From the NCBI GenBank assembly GCA_965232615.1, contig OZ246985.1, forward strand, positions 1,860,001-1,924,000: DNA of 64,000 nucleotides, given 5' to 3'. Both the position numbers and the translations under genes were made by a program. Positions 34,242-44,143 of the stretch are shown piece by piece (the stretch's first letter is position 1; every line of letters starts with the position of its first letter). This DNA is from UBA2779 sp965232615. GTDB lineage: Bacteria > Spirochaetota > Spirochaetia > DSM-2461. Under the pieces are notes generated by a model. That model was not told the origin of the DNA and did no database searches. It saw nothing but the letters and a program-made list of their open reading frames with translations.

Positions 34242-37066
34242 TGATCGGCCAGTATCTCCCTGAGATAGTATCCGGTGTGAGAAGTCCTGGAACGGGCAAC
34301 TTCTTCCGGTGTTCCCTGCACAACAATTTTCCCACCGGCATCACCACCTTCAGGACCAAGATCAATGATGTGATCAGCCTGTTTAATCACATCAAGATTA
34401 TGCTCTATCATACAAATTGTATTTCCATAATCCACGAGAGTCTGCAGGACTTCCAACAGTTGCTTCACATCAGAAAAATGGAGTCCTGTTGTTGGTTCAT
34501 CAATTATATAAAATGTATTGCCTGTGTTCTGTTTTGAAAGCTCAAGAGCCAGTTTTATCCGCTGTGCTTCCCCACCCGAGAGTGTTATGGCCGATTGTCC
34601 AAGCTTGATGTAACTCATACCGACAGAAATCAACGTTTCGAGTTTACGAAGAACAGAAGGAACATGGGAGAAGAAATCAGCAGCTTCATCAATGGTCATG
34701 TCCAGAACATCATGAATGTTCTTCCCCTTGAACCTGATTTCAAGAGTTTCCCGATTGAACCGGCGTCCCTTACAAATATCGCAGGTAACATATACATCGG
34801 CAAGAAAATGCATCTCTATTCTCCTGGTACCAGCTCCTTCACAAGTCTCACATCGACCACCCTTGACGTTGAAACTGAAACGGCCAGGTTTGAATCCCCT
34901 TGCCTTCGATTCCGGCAGATTGGCAAACAACTCACGGATTGGAGTAAAAAGTCCCACATAAGTTGCAGGATTGGATCTCGGTGTTCGGCCAATTGGACTC
35001 TGGTTGATGCTGATCACCTTGTCGATGTACTCGGATCCAGAAACTGAATCACAGTTTCCTACTGGATGATGGGTTCTACCCAGTGTATTGGAAAGTTCAG
35101 GATACAGGATGTCGGAGAGTAGTGTTGATTTCCCTGAACCTGAAACTCCCGTGATCAGCACAAATTTCCCCAGGGGAATCTCTACATTGATGTTCTTGAG
35201 ATTATGCTCTCTTGCTCCCCTGATAAAGATGCTTTTGCCATTCCCCTTTCTCCGCTCCTCTGGAACATGAATGGACTCAACCCCACTCAGGAACCTGCCT
35301 GTAGGACTGTCAGGATTCGTCAGTATTGCATCCAGGGACCCCTGAGCCACGACACAACCACCATGAACTCCAGCCCGGGGTCCCATATCAACGATATGAT
35401 CGGCTGTCCGGATGGTTTGCTCATCATGTTCAACAACAATCAGAGTATTGCCAAGATTTCTCAAGTGAACCAGTGTATTAATGAGTTTTCCATTATCCCG
35501 CTGATGCAGGCCGATGGTGGGTTCATCCAGAATGTATAAAACTCCCATGAGAGAGGAACCAATTTGAGTTGCCAGACGAATTCGCTGTGCCTCCCCTCCA
35601 CTCAAGCTGGCCGATTGCCTGTCCAGAGTCAAGTATCCTAATCCCACACTTTCAAGAAAACCCAGCCTGTCCCGTATCTCCTTCAATATCTGTTCCGCGA
35701 TATGACTGTCTGTTTCATCCAGAACCAGATCATTGAAGAATTTCCCTGCTTCATGAACAGGAAAAGTGGTAACATCATGAATGTTTTTTCCACTGACAAA
35801 GACACTCAAGGCCTCCAGGTTCAGTCGTTTCCCATCGCAAATACGGCATGGCCGCCGTGTCATGAAGCCTTCCAGCCAATCCCGTACACCTGATGATGTG
35901 GATTCCTTATAACGGCGGTTCAGATCCGCAACTATTCCCTTGAACTGGGAAGAATACTCATATTTCCCCGTTCCCTTCTTGTTCACATAGGTAATGTCAA
36001 TGCTCTCATCACTTCCATAAAAGATGGAATTCAGCACATCGGATGGCAGATTTCCCAGAGGTTCATCCAGACTGAATTGGAAAGTTTTAGCCAATCCATC
36101 AAACCAGCTTCGATACCATGCCGCTTCGGGATTGTAGGGAAGAAGTCCACGCTCGTTGAAGGACAGTGAAGGGTCGGGCATGATGAGTTCCTGGTCGAAT
36201 TCCTGGGTCATTCCCAAACCATCACAGGAGGAACAGGCACCATAGGGACTGTTGAAGCTGAACAATCTGGGCTGGAGTTCGGGAAGACTGAAGCCGCATA
36301 CCGGACATGAACTCCGCTCGGAAAAGAATAATTCCTCATCACCTTCATCTTTGAGGATGCGTATTCTAACTTTTCCATCTGCGATTTCCAATGCAGTTTC
36401 TATGGAATCTGCCAGACGCTTCCGGCTTGAATCGTCGATTTTCACCCTGTCTACAACGATGGCAATGTCATGCTTCTTATTCTTATCCAGAGAGATTTTA
36501 TCATCCAGGGAAAGGACTTCTCCATCGACTTGTATTCTGATGAATCCGGATTGTCTGGCATCTTCAAAGATTTTCCTGTGCGTTCCCTTCTTGCCCCGAA
36601 CTATGGGGGCCAAAACCATCAAACGGCTTCCAGATGGAAGGGAAATTACCGTATCAAGTATCTGATCAACCGATTGTTCCCTGATGGGGGTTCCATCTTT
36701 TGGACAGACTGGTCTTCCAATGCGGGCATAGAGCAACCTGAGATAATCGTATATCTCCGTTATGGTTCCGACAGTTGAACGTGGATTCTTACTTGTAGTT
36801 CTCTGTTCAATTGAAATCGCAGGAGAGAGACCCTCCAGATAGTCAACATCGGGTTTATCCATTCTCCCCAGGAACTGTCTTGCATAAGCTGACAACGATT
36901 CGACATAGCGTCTCTGTCCTTCAGCAAAGATTGTATCAAATGCCAGAGACGATTTACCGGAACCCGATAATCCTGACACAACAATGAGTTTATCCCGCGG
37001 CAGTTCAAGATTGATATTGCGGAGATTATGTTCCCGCGCCCCTCGTATTACAATATCCTTCATCAA
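34238..37066 (-). CDS. uvrA: Excinuclease ABC subunit A
   Basis: This DNA-damage recognition ATPase of nucleotide excision repair has 942 aa, standard for UvrA. Both ABC halves are complete: Walker A VVSGLSGSGKSSLAFDTIFA and ITGVSGSGKSTLLSDILYP, signatures ASLSGGEAQRIRLA and ITLSGGEAQRIKLA, and Walker B LYILDEPTIGLH and FYIIDEPTTGLH. The zinc-finger cysteines are present (CPVCGFSL with CSSC, and CETCEGAG with CDICKGRR). It overlaps its neighbours on both sides by 4 bp, within the minus-strand block. Confidence 0.97.
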   Translation of the reverse strand: MMKDIVIRGAREHNLRNINLELPRDKLIVVSGLSGSGKSSLAFDTIFAEGQRRYVESLSAYARQFLGRMDKPDVDYLEGLSPAISIEQRTTSKNPRSTVGTITEIYDYLRLLYARIGRPVCPKDGTPIREQSVDQILDTVISLPSGSRLMVLAPIVRGKKGTHRKIFEDARQSGFIRIQVDGEVLSLDDKISLDKNKKHDIAIVVDRVKIDDSSRKRLADSIETALEIADGKVRIRILKDEGDEELFFSERSSCPVCGFSLPELQPRLFSFNSPYGACSSCDGLGMTQEFDQELIMPDPSLSFNERGLLPYNPEAAWYRSWFDGLAKTFQFSLDEPLGNLPSDVLNSIFYGSDESIDITYVNKKGTGKYEYSSQFKGIVADLNRRYKESTSSGVRDWLEGFMTRRPCRICDGKRLNLEALSVFVSGKNIHDVTTFPVHEAGKFFNDLVLDETDSHIAEQILKEIRDRLGFLESVGLGYLTLDRQSASLSGGEAQRIRLATQIGSSLMGVLYILDEPTIGLHQRDNGKLINTLVHLRNLGNTLIVVEHDEQTIRTADHIVDMGPRAGVHGGCVVAQGSLDAILTNPDSPTGRFLSGVESIHVPEERRKGNGKSIFIRGAREHNLKNINVEIPLGKFVLITGVSGSGKSTLLSDILYPELSNTLGRTHHPVGNCDSVSGSEYIDKVISINQSPIGRTPRSNPATYVGLFTPIRELFANLPESKARGFKPGRFSFNVKGGRCETCEGAGTRRIEMHFLADVYVTCDICKGRRFNRETLEIRFKGKNIHDVLDMTIDEAADFFSHVPSVLRKLETLISVGMSYIKLGQSAITLSGGEAQRIKLALELSKQNTGNTFYIIDEPTTGLHFSDVKQLLEVLQTLVDYGNTICMIEHNLDVIKQADHIIDLGPEGGDAGGKIVVQGTPEEVARSRTSHTGYYLREILADQ

Positions 37067-38028
37067 GGACTCAATGTGCCAGTTGTAATGAAGGGTTCTT
37101 CCAGTTGACGCCGGGCAAGAAGTCTCCAGCGGCCGGACACAGACCGTGAGATTTCATTTTCTGCCAGAAACTGCCACAGGTTTTCCGCCCGCTCTACATA
37201 ACCCTCAGCGTATAATGAAACTGATAGAAGATAGAGTTGAGGCCAGAAGCCGGAATCACCAAGCCACTGTAGCAAAAGGGGATGGTAATCTCTTACAAGT
37301 TCCAGTAATTCAGCCATTCCATCCAGATCCCCTGGATATCGAACATCCCTGTCAGGATATTTTGAATCCTCTTCCAGATTTATATCAAAGCGCCATTCAG
37401 GTCGATAATCTCGATAATGACCTGAAACCGTTGAGAGCAGGGCAAGAATGGTTCGAAGTGAATGCAGTAGAGACGAGCGATAGCGCCCGTCTTCCCACGC
37501 AATCTCACCCAGCATGCGGCGGGCCTTTAACGAATGCTGTAATTCACTGCGATAGAGGAACAGTAATTCATCCAGTCCCCTGGTAACAAAGTATTCAATG
37601 TAGCGATGTTCAAGCTCTATTTCAGAAATGGAAGAAGCTCCTTCCGAGTCTGCAATTTCCATGAGAATCAGCTCCGACTCCGAACGGCGGCTACCGCCGA
37701 CTTTCAGTAAAAGCTCAGCCAGAGAGTATAAGATCTGGTATCTGTCGTCAGGTACTCGCAAATATATGGCCAGATTCAGTGCTCTTCGGTACTGTTCTTC
37801 TGCCATAACGACCTGCCCCTGAGCGGCATAAACACGGCCAAGCCAGTATTCTGCCTCAGGATACTCATCCATAGCTTCAACAGCTTCAAGTATATACTCC
37901 ATGGCAGTGGTAACATCCCTTGATTCTAATGCCGCCTTGCCCCGTTCCAGAAGAACCCAGGGAATGTCCTGGGCGCCACAACAGACACTGAAGACAACAA
38001 GTAAAAAGAATCGCAAAGCCCAGGTCAA
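37063..38028 (-). CDS. TPR-repeat protein downstream of the V-ATPase
   Basis: This 321-aa protein has an N-terminal signal segment (ALRFFLLVVFSVCCGAQ) and two or three readable TPR units (ALESRDVTTAMEYILEAVEA; PEAEYWLGRVYAAQGQVVMA). The rest is helical without known motifs. A TPR gene in this position after the V-ATPase K subunit is, to my recollection, also found in Borrelia. It overlaps uvrA by 4 bp. It is separated from the K gene by 120 bp in which I see no clear promoter or terminator. Confidence 0.75.
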   Translation of the reverse strand: MTWALRFFLLVVFSVCCGAQDIPWVLLERGKAALESRDVTTAMEYILEAVEAMDEYPEAEYWLGRVYAAQGQVVMAEEQYRRALNLAIYLRVPDDRYQILYSLAELLLKVGGSRRSESELILMEIADSEGASSISEIELEHRYIEYFVTRGLDELLFLYRSELQHSLKARRMLGEIAWEDGRYRSSLLHSLRTILALLSTVSGHYRDYRPEWRFDINLEEDSKYPDRDVRYPGDLDGMAELLELVRDYHPLLLQWLGDSGFWPQLYLLSVSLYAEGYVERAENLWQFLAENEISRSVSGRWRLLARRQLEEPFITTGTLSP

Positions 38029-38147
38029 TACGTTATTCTCCCTATAAAAAAATGTAGGAAACCAGAGTGTAATTCATTTTGGTCAATGGAGATCCGATCA
38101 AGTACAGCCGATACTGAATGCTTCCCCCAGGTACCCTTATATGACGT

Positions 38148-38573
38148 TTAGCCGACAACTCCCCGGAGAAATACCATGGCAAACAGGGCCACTGTTTCAA
38201 TTAATCCAATGACCATCACATAGTTTCCAAAACCTTTGCCTGTTTCGGCCAGTGCATCTGAAGCTGCGGCGGCAGCAGCCCCCTGCATATATCCTGAAGC
38301 GCCAATGGCAATTCCACCGAACAATCCCACCTCCAGCAAAACCAGCGACGGCAGTGCTGAGGCATTGATGGCAAGTAACAGAATCAATCCATAAAAAGTC
38401 TGGGTGAGCGGCATACCAACGAAGGCAACCAGCATAAAGGGCGCAGCTTTGTTATTCGCATAGCATTTCTTCCATGCCCCTATAGCTGCTTGACCAGCTT
38501 TACCCATACCAAATGCTGAACCAACAGCCGATAAACCCAATGCGGCACCATAACCAAGTGACCCGATTTCCAT
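38148..38573 (-). CDS. ntpK: V-type ATP synthase subunit K (proteolipid)
   Basis: This membrane rotor subunit (141 aa) has four helices in two hairpins. The ion-carrying carboxylate is Glu126 (GLIETVALF) in the second hairpin; the first hairpin has Gln58 at the equivalent place (MPLTQTFYG). Thr57, Gln58, Gln97 (GYMQGAA) and Glu126 align with the Na+-binding residues I recall for Enterococcus hirae NtpK (Thr64, Gln65, Gln110, Glu139). A Na+-coupled enzyme is therefore plausible. It is the last V-ATPase gene, two bases after subunit I. Confidence 0.93.
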   Translation of the reverse strand: MEIGSLGYGAALGLSAVGSAFGMGKAGQAAIGAWKKCYANNKAAPFMLVAFVGMPLTQTFYGLILLLAINASALPSLVLLEVGLFGGIAIGASGYMQGAAAAAASDALAETGKGFGNYVMVIGLIETVALFAMVFLRGVVG

Positions 38574-38575
38574 AA

Positions 38576-40471
38576 TTACTCCTTATTTGCTTCCGATATC
38601 TCAACTTCTGGAACATGCAGGCTGAATGGCTTGAAACCGATTCCAGCCCATTCCATATCCAGGTGACCGGAGAACTCAAGTACATTGAGCCGCACACCGT
38701 GAACCAACACCGATAATGAACTCAAAACCAAATTTAACGCGTGACCAATACCAAGTATCAACACAGCAGCTACGATAGCGACTCCCTCTCCGCGAGGTGC
38801 CATCGCATTAAAACTCTGGGAAAGAGCCACCCCAACCAAACCAACAGCGAAAAGCCTGATAAAGGATATTATATCACCGAAGGCCCCAATGGAATTGAGC
38901 AGAGTTGGAAGCAGGTTCTTCAATCCTCTCAGTACCCCACTCATGAAGGACGTTCCCTTCTTCTGCTCCCCGAAAATCAGGATGACGAGAAGTCCTCCAA
39001 GTATAACCGGGAGCGCCAACTTCATAATGATGGGTAATGGAGAAAGCTGCAGGACGATATTCATAATGAGCCAGTACATGGTAATCACGATGGACAACCA
39101 TCCTAACTGTGCTATAGCTGACAGAGAAGGGCATCTGCGAATAAAGTTCTGCATTCGCGCTATTAGAATCATCACAAGACCCAATAGAAGACTGATCCAC
39201 ATTGTAAATGTGGTAGCATTCATTGAATCATCAGGAAAAACCCTCATCCTGACGACATAACCTGGGAAAAGATCATCCTGGTAGGTGGCAATTGCTGGTA
39301 TAACAAAATTTCTCAGCGCTGTATCCCGTACCAGAGAGAGAGATGAAAACCAGGTTCCCGTCACTGTTCCCCAAATCAAAGTTGTAAAACCAAATACTAA
39401 AACGAGACGGAGTGTGTCTGTCATCTTTCGGATTCTCAGAAAAACAGCCAATGAAAGTATGAGAATAACGGTTCCATACCCGGCATCCCCGAGTATCATG
39501 GCTGTAAAAATGCTGAGAAAAGATAGAAACCAGAAACTGATATCCGGTTCATGATATCCTGGAAAAATTCCCATCAACTTGAAAACAGGCTGGATAACTC
39601 TGAGCAGGGGAGAATTCTTTACCAGAGTAGGAACCACTTCATCCTCATGTGGATCTCTCATCACCAATCCCCATGATTTTTCCGCAGCCAGCGATTTGAG
39701 ATTATCCACTTCGTGCACGGGTATAAAACCTGTAAACCCTGTCAGTCCTTCATCAACCGGCAGTGAACTCCTTATCTCTTCAAATTCAACATCCTGTTGT
39801 ACAGCAATAATTGCCTGCTCCATCATTGGATAGAATGCTCCCAGTTCTCTCAATTCCTGCCTTACCCTGACTAAATCCTCTTTTGCAGCCGAGATCATAG
39901 TTTCCAATTCGGATAAACCATACTCAGGTAAATGAATACCCTCTTCCCCTCCATTTTCCGGGGGTTGTCTGTATATTAACACCCCAGAAACAATGCTCTT
40001 CTTCTTTCGCATTGGAATAAACACAGCTTCCGTATCCATTCTCAAGCGTTCTCTGGTTTCAATGTCAGAATCAATCAAGCGAATATCGATCCCTTTCGCG
40101 GCCAGCATCCTTATGTCGATGGGACTGAAGTTCTCCCATGGTTTCAACAGTTCGTAATCTGTGTTCAACTGAGAAAGACGCTTGAGAAGTTCACCTTCCC
40201 TGTCTTTATTTCTCAGGATCTCATCAGCTTTTTCATGCGCTTCTTTCCTGTCCAGCCTGGTATGGTGATGACTCTTCCTGCCTTTGAACTGGGCAATACA
40301 ACCCTGAGCTTTGTTGAGTTTGTTTAACTCATTCAACAAGTCTTCAGGCACTGCCATGGCATCCGGTTCCTGTTGAATATGCATAACACCAGCTCGCCGC
40401 AACGTCTTCAAGGCCGACTGTCGATGTTTCTCCTGGAGAGCTATACTGACTTTCTTCATTGTAACAATCAT
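38576..40471 (-). CDS. ntpI: V-type ATP synthase subunit I
   Basis: This 631-aa stator subunit links the peripheral stalk to the membrane rotor. The N-terminal half (to about residue 310) is cytoplasmic and coiled-coil-rich (MKKVSIALQEKHRQSALKTL). The C-terminal half has about seven membrane helices (e.g. FLSIFTAMILGDAGYGTVIL) and a family-typical ILGIGHALNLVLSSLSVLVHG. GDAGYG and the final HGVRLNVLEFSGH are typical of the family. The start overlaps the subunit D stop by 4 bp. Confidence 0.93.
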   Translation of the reverse strand: MIVTMKKVSIALQEKHRQSALKTLRRAGVMHIQQEPDAMAVPEDLLNELNKLNKAQGCIAQFKGRKSHHHTRLDRKEAHEKADEILRNKDREGELLKRLSQLNTDYELLKPWENFSPIDIRMLAAKGIDIRLIDSDIETRERLRMDTEAVFIPMRKKKSIVSGVLIYRQPPENGGEEGIHLPEYGLSELETMISAAKEDLVRVRQELRELGAFYPMMEQAIIAVQQDVEFEEIRSSLPVDEGLTGFTGFIPVHEVDNLKSLAAEKSWGLVMRDPHEDEVVPTLVKNSPLLRVIQPVFKLMGIFPGYHEPDISFWFLSFLSIFTAMILGDAGYGTVILILSLAVFLRIRKMTDTLRLVLVFGFTTLIWGTVTGTWFSSLSLVRDTALRNFVIPAIATYQDDLFPGYVVRMRVFPDDSMNATTFTMWISLLLGLVMILIARMQNFIRRCPSLSAIAQLGWLSIVITMYWLIMNIVLQLSPLPIIMKLALPVILGGLLVILIFGEQKKGTSFMSGVLRGLKNLLPTLLNSIGAFGDIISFIRLFAVGLVGVALSQSFNAMAPRGEGVAIVAAVLILGIGHALNLVLSSLSVLVHGVRLNVLEFSGHLDMEWAGIGFKPFSLHVPEVEISEANKE

Positions 40472-41073
40472 GAAGCCGACCTTTCCAATCCCCTTTTGGA
40501 GATTTTGCCTCGTACAACCGCGGCTGTTTGCTGATCACCGAGATAAATTCCGATTTTCTTTATATGGGACTGGGTCTCCGGGATTTTGATTTTTTCAAAC
40601 AGGTTTACTCTCTGTGAAGTAGTACGCAATTCCCTGGCCAGTCTTCTTCGCTGTTCATTGAGGACGCCCAATTTTAAATAATGCAGAATAACTTTCTGTA
40701 ATTCCTTTACAGCCCTATCAATCCAGAGTGGCATGAGCCAGAGATCACAGGTAACGGGAGCAAAGACTGCTCCTTCAAAAAGGGGAATACTGACTCCAGC
40801 GATGTTTCCTTCGCTGGTTTTCACCTCTTCCAGAACCAGCAAAGTTTCATCCAACCCCACCTCTTCACCAAAAACAGCAACCCATTTATTGATGTCATTT
40901 TCCAACTTATCCTTCTCATCCTGTACTTCTGCAATCCGTTCTTCAACTTTCTGAATTTCCATTTGAAGCTGCTGTTTCTTCAATATGAGGGTCGGCAGAT
41001 ACCGATGATACATTTTAAGAGAATCCTTTTGTTTCTTAAGCTCATTCTTAGTGAGTCTAACCTTAGCCATCAA
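40468..41073 (-). CDS. ntpD: V-type ATP synthase subunit D
   Basis: This central-shaft subunit (201 aa) transmits rotation between the A3B3 head and the membrane ring. Long N- and C-terminal coiled coils are visible (VRLTKNELKKQKDSLKMYHR; LNEQRRRLARELRTTSQRVN, LFEKIKIPE). The C-terminal NLFEKIKIPETQSHIKKI is the usual D signature. Starts MMAKVRLT; the second Met is an equally likely initiator. It lies 12 bases after subunit B. Confidence 0.93.
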   Translation of the reverse strand: MMAKVRLTKNELKKQKDSLKMYHRYLPTLILKKQQLQMEIQKVEERIAEVQDEKDKLENDINKWVAVFGEEVGLDETLLVLEEVKTSEGNIAGVSIPLFEGAVFAPVTCDLWLMPLWIDRAVKELQKVILHYLKLGVLNEQRRRLARELRTTSQRVNLFEKIKIPETQSHIKKIGIYLGDQQTAAVVRGKISKRGLERSAS

Positions 41074-41085
41074 TCCTGCTCTTGT

Positions 41086-42378
41086 TTACTCCGGCCAAAA
41101 CTGCTCTATCAAATTCGAACGCAGACCTGTTTCCTCTTTTTCAAAACACTCCGCAAGAATCTGCCAGCCATTATCCAGAGCTTGTTCAATTGGTATATTA
41201 ACAGAAAGACTCATCATTTCTTTCTCAAACAAACCGCCATACTTTAACAATTTTTCATCCCAGTTTGTCATTAGAAAACCCATTGACTGCTTTTCCAGGG
41301 AGTCTTTGTATGTGGCATACAGCTTAATCATACCATTCATTAATGGACGATGATCGGCCCGAGTTTTATCATTGACCTGTTGTTTGAGGCGGCTGAGAGA
41401 ACCGAAAGGTTCTATCCGTCCATTCCTCAGATAAAACTGACCTTCAGTGATGTAGCCTGTGTTATCCGGGACGGGATGTGTAACATCATCCCCCGGCATC
41501 GTGGTTACAGCCAGAATAGTTATGGATCCCGCCCCCTCGATATCCACCGCTTTTTCATACCGGCTGGCCAGCTGGGAATAAAGATCTCCTGGATAACCCC
41601 GATTTGACGGAACCTGTTCCTGAGTGATGGCGATTTCCTTCATGGCATCGGCAAAGTTGGTCATATCTGTCAGTAATACCAGAACTTTTTCGCCTTTCAG
41701 TGCAAATTTCTCTGCCACGGCGAGGGAAATATCCGGCACCATGAGGCCCTCAACCACAGGATCTGCAGCCGTATGAATAAAGAGTATTGAACGATTGATC
41801 GCCCCCCCCTCCTCCAGGGTGTCCCGGAAGTAAAGGTAATCATCATGTTTAAGTCCTATACCACCCAGTATGATAAGATCAACTTCAGCCTGAAGGGCTA
41901 TCCTTGCCAGTAACTCATTGTATGGCTCTCCAGAAATGGAGAAAATGGGTAATTTTTGACTCTCTACCAGTGTATTAAAAAGATCGATCATCGGGATACC
42001 AGTCCGAACCATATTTCCTGGAATGATTCGCCGGGTTGGATTAAAGGATGGTCCCCCTATGGGGATCATATTTTCTTTCAATGCGGGGCCTTTATCCCGT
42101 GGCTCACCCGAACCATCAAACACTCTTCCCCGTAGATTATCACTGAATGAAATCTGCATGGACTTTCCAAGAAAACGTAATTCATCCCCAGTGGATATTC
42201 CGCGGGTACCAACGAAAACCTGGAGTGATACCAGGTCTTTGTCCATTTTTATAACTTCCGCAAGAGATGTCCCAAAAGATGTATTGATAACTGCTAAATC
42301 CCCGTACCGAATACCATCGGCTTTTACAGTGATGACATTGCCTGCAATGGATTCAATCCGACTATACACCTTATTCAT
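41086..42378 (-). CDS. ntpB: V-type ATP synthase subunit B
   Basis: This non-catalytic nucleotide-binding subunit of the head has 430 aa from ATG 42378. The longer frame to 42417 lies inside the A gene and adds an atypical N-terminus. Family blocks are NKVYSRIESIAGNVITVKAD, GRVFDGSGEPRDKGP, PIFSISGEPYNELLARIALQ and VLVLLTDMTNFADAMKEIAI. The P-loop position is degenerate, as expected for B subunits. The start overlaps the subunit A stop by 8 bp (AATGAATAA), indicating coupled synthesis of A and B. Confidence 0.95.
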   Translation of the reverse strand: MNKVYSRIESIAGNVITVKADGIRYGDLAVINTSFGTSLAEVIKMDKDLVSLQVFVGTRGISTGDELRFLGKSMQISFSDNLRGRVFDGSGEPRDKGPALKENMIPIGGPSFNPTRRIIPGNMVRTGIPMIDLFNTLVESQKLPIFSISGEPYNELLARIALQAEVDLIILGGIGLKHDDYLYFRDTLEEGGAINRSILFIHTAADPVVEGLMVPDISLAVAEKFALKGEKVLVLLTDMTNFADAMKEIAITQEQVPSNRGYPGDLYSQLASRYEKAVDIEGAGSITILAVTTMPGDDVTHPVPDNTGYITEGQFYLRNGRIEPFGSLSRLKQQVNDKTRADHRPLMNGMIKLYATYKDSLEKQSMGFLMTNWDEKLLKYGGLFEKEMMSLSVNIPIEQALDNGWQILAECFEKEETGLRSNLIEQFWPE

Positions 42379-44143
42379 TTGCCAGTTCCTCCAGAATTGT
42401 GTGGGCATTCGGATCACTACCCATGGATTTTGATTGTAACATGAATCTGATTTCTTCTTCTATGGATTTGAAATCATCACTTTGCATTTCAGCACCATTA
42501 TAGTCCAGGAATTTCTGCCTCAACTGGTAGAACCATTTCCGGGCATCTTCCTTATCTTCACAGTTCAATTCGGCGGCCAGAATTTCAATCATCAATGAAA
42601 AAACCTTGATCTGTCTTTCAGGTGTTACCGCTGCATCGACAGCATCAAATGAATTTTGCTGAAAATAAACAGAATCGAGGAACTCACCCTTGTGAAAAAT
42701 GATGTAATCTTCCAGACTGGTTCCTTCTTCACCAACAACTTTCATCATCGAATCGATTTCTCCAGAACGGGCAAGGATATTATGGGCATACCTGACACGG
42801 TGCTCCGGCATGATCCCCCTGTACTTGCTCCAGGATTCGGTGGGATGTATTGCAGGATACTTTCTGGCATCTGACCGTTCACGGGATAATCCATGGAAAG
42901 CACCAACAACTTTCAAAGTGGCCTGAGTAACTGGCTCTTCAAAGTTTCCACCAGCCGGGCTCACAGTACCGCCAATGGTAACCGATCCTGTACACCCATC
43001 TTTCAAACGGACGATTCCTGCCCTTTCATAAAAAGCCGCGATGTTCGATTCCAGGTAGGCAGGGAAGGCTTCCTCTCCGGGAATTTCTTCCAGCCGGCCA
43101 GACATTTCCCTCATGGCCTGGGCCCACCGGCTGGTTGAATCGGCCAGCAGAAGAACATCCAATCCCATCTGACGGTAATACTCACCAAGGGTTACAGCCG
43201 TATAAACGGAAGCCTCACGGGAAGCCACCGGCATGGAAGATGTATTGCATATTATGATAGTTCTTTCCATCAACGATCGGCCCGTCTTCGGATCAATCAG
43301 CTCCGGGAATTCCTTGAGAGTTTCAACAACCTCCCCTGCCCGCTCACCGCAGGCAGCTATGATAACAATATCCACCTCCGCATGACGGCTGGTAATCTGT
43401 TGTAATACTGTTTTCCCTGCTCCAAAAGGGCCGGGTATGCAGTATGTTCCACCCTTGGCCACAGGGAAGAACGTGTCCATCAACCGAATCTTCGAGACCA
43501 TGGGTTCAACTGGCTTCAGGCGCTCTTCAAATAGTTTCACCGGCCTTTTTACCGGCCATTCAAAGGACATAGTGAATTTCAACTGATTCCCATGGGTATC
43601 AGTGACCTCAGCAATTTCTTCCTGAACAGTGTATTCTCCTGCAGGTTTAATGCGCGTTATGGTATACTCATCCACTCTGGAAAAAGGAACCATAATCCTG
43701 TGTTTGAATGATTCTTCAAGCACTATACCCAGGCAGTCCCCTGCTCCAACAACATTACCAACTTGAACCTGAGGATCGAAGCTCCATTTTTTATTTCTAT
43801 CCAAAGCATCAAGATAGATACCTCTTTCCAGAAAGAAACCTGCTTTCTCGGCTAATTGCGGCAGGGGGTTCTGCAATCCATCATAAACCTGTCCAAGGAG
43901 TCCTGGACCCAATTCAACGGCCAGCAACTCACCTGAAAACTCCACCCTGTCTCCAATGCCGATACCCTTGGTGATTTCAAAGACCTGAACCTGGACGACA
44001 TCGCCTCGGATCCTGATTACCTCTGATTTAAGGTGTTTATCACCTGCTACAATGTACCCGACTTCATTCATGATAACATCACCATCTGAACGGACGGACA
44101 CCATGTTTCCATTGATACCGATTACTGTACCTGTTGTATTCAT
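42371..44143 (-). CDS. ntpA: V-type ATP synthase subunit A (catalytic)
   Basis: This catalytic subunit has 590 aa. The Walker A GPFGAGKT is at residues 238-245 (CIPGPFGAGKTVLQQ). The catalytic region IIAACGERAGEVVETLKEFP contains the Glu of GER, and LLADSTSRWAQAMREMSGRL is the Walker B/switch region. The non-homologous region (residues ~115-190) characteristic of V/A-type A subunits is present. It overlaps the DUF2764 gene by 4 bp. Confidence 0.96.
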   Translation of the reverse strand: MNTTGTVIGINGNMVSVRSDGDVIMNEVGYIVAGDKHLKSEVIRIRGDVVQVQVFEITKGIGIGDRVEFSGELLAVELGPGLLGQVYDGLQNPLPQLAEKAGFFLERGIYLDALDRNKKWSFDPQVQVGNVVGAGDCLGIVLEESFKHRIMVPFSRVDEYTITRIKPAGEYTVQEEIAEVTDTHGNQLKFTMSFEWPVKRPVKLFEERLKPVEPMVSKIRLMDTFFPVAKGGTYCIPGPFGAGKTVLQQITSRHAEVDIVIIAACGERAGEVVETLKEFPELIDPKTGRSLMERTIIICNTSSMPVASREASVYTAVTLGEYYRQMGLDVLLLADSTSRWAQAMREMSGRLEEIPGEEAFPAYLESNIAAFYERAGIVRLKDGCTGSVTIGGTVSPAGGNFEEPVTQATLKVVGAFHGLSRERSDARKYPAIHPTESWSKYRGIMPEHRVRYAHNILARSGEIDSMMKVVGEEGTSLEDYIIFHKGEFLDSVYFQQNSFDAVDAAVTPERQIKVFSLMIEILAAELNCEDKEDARKWFYQLRQKFLDYNGAEMQSDDFKSIEEEIRFMLQSKSMGSDPNAHTILEELANE

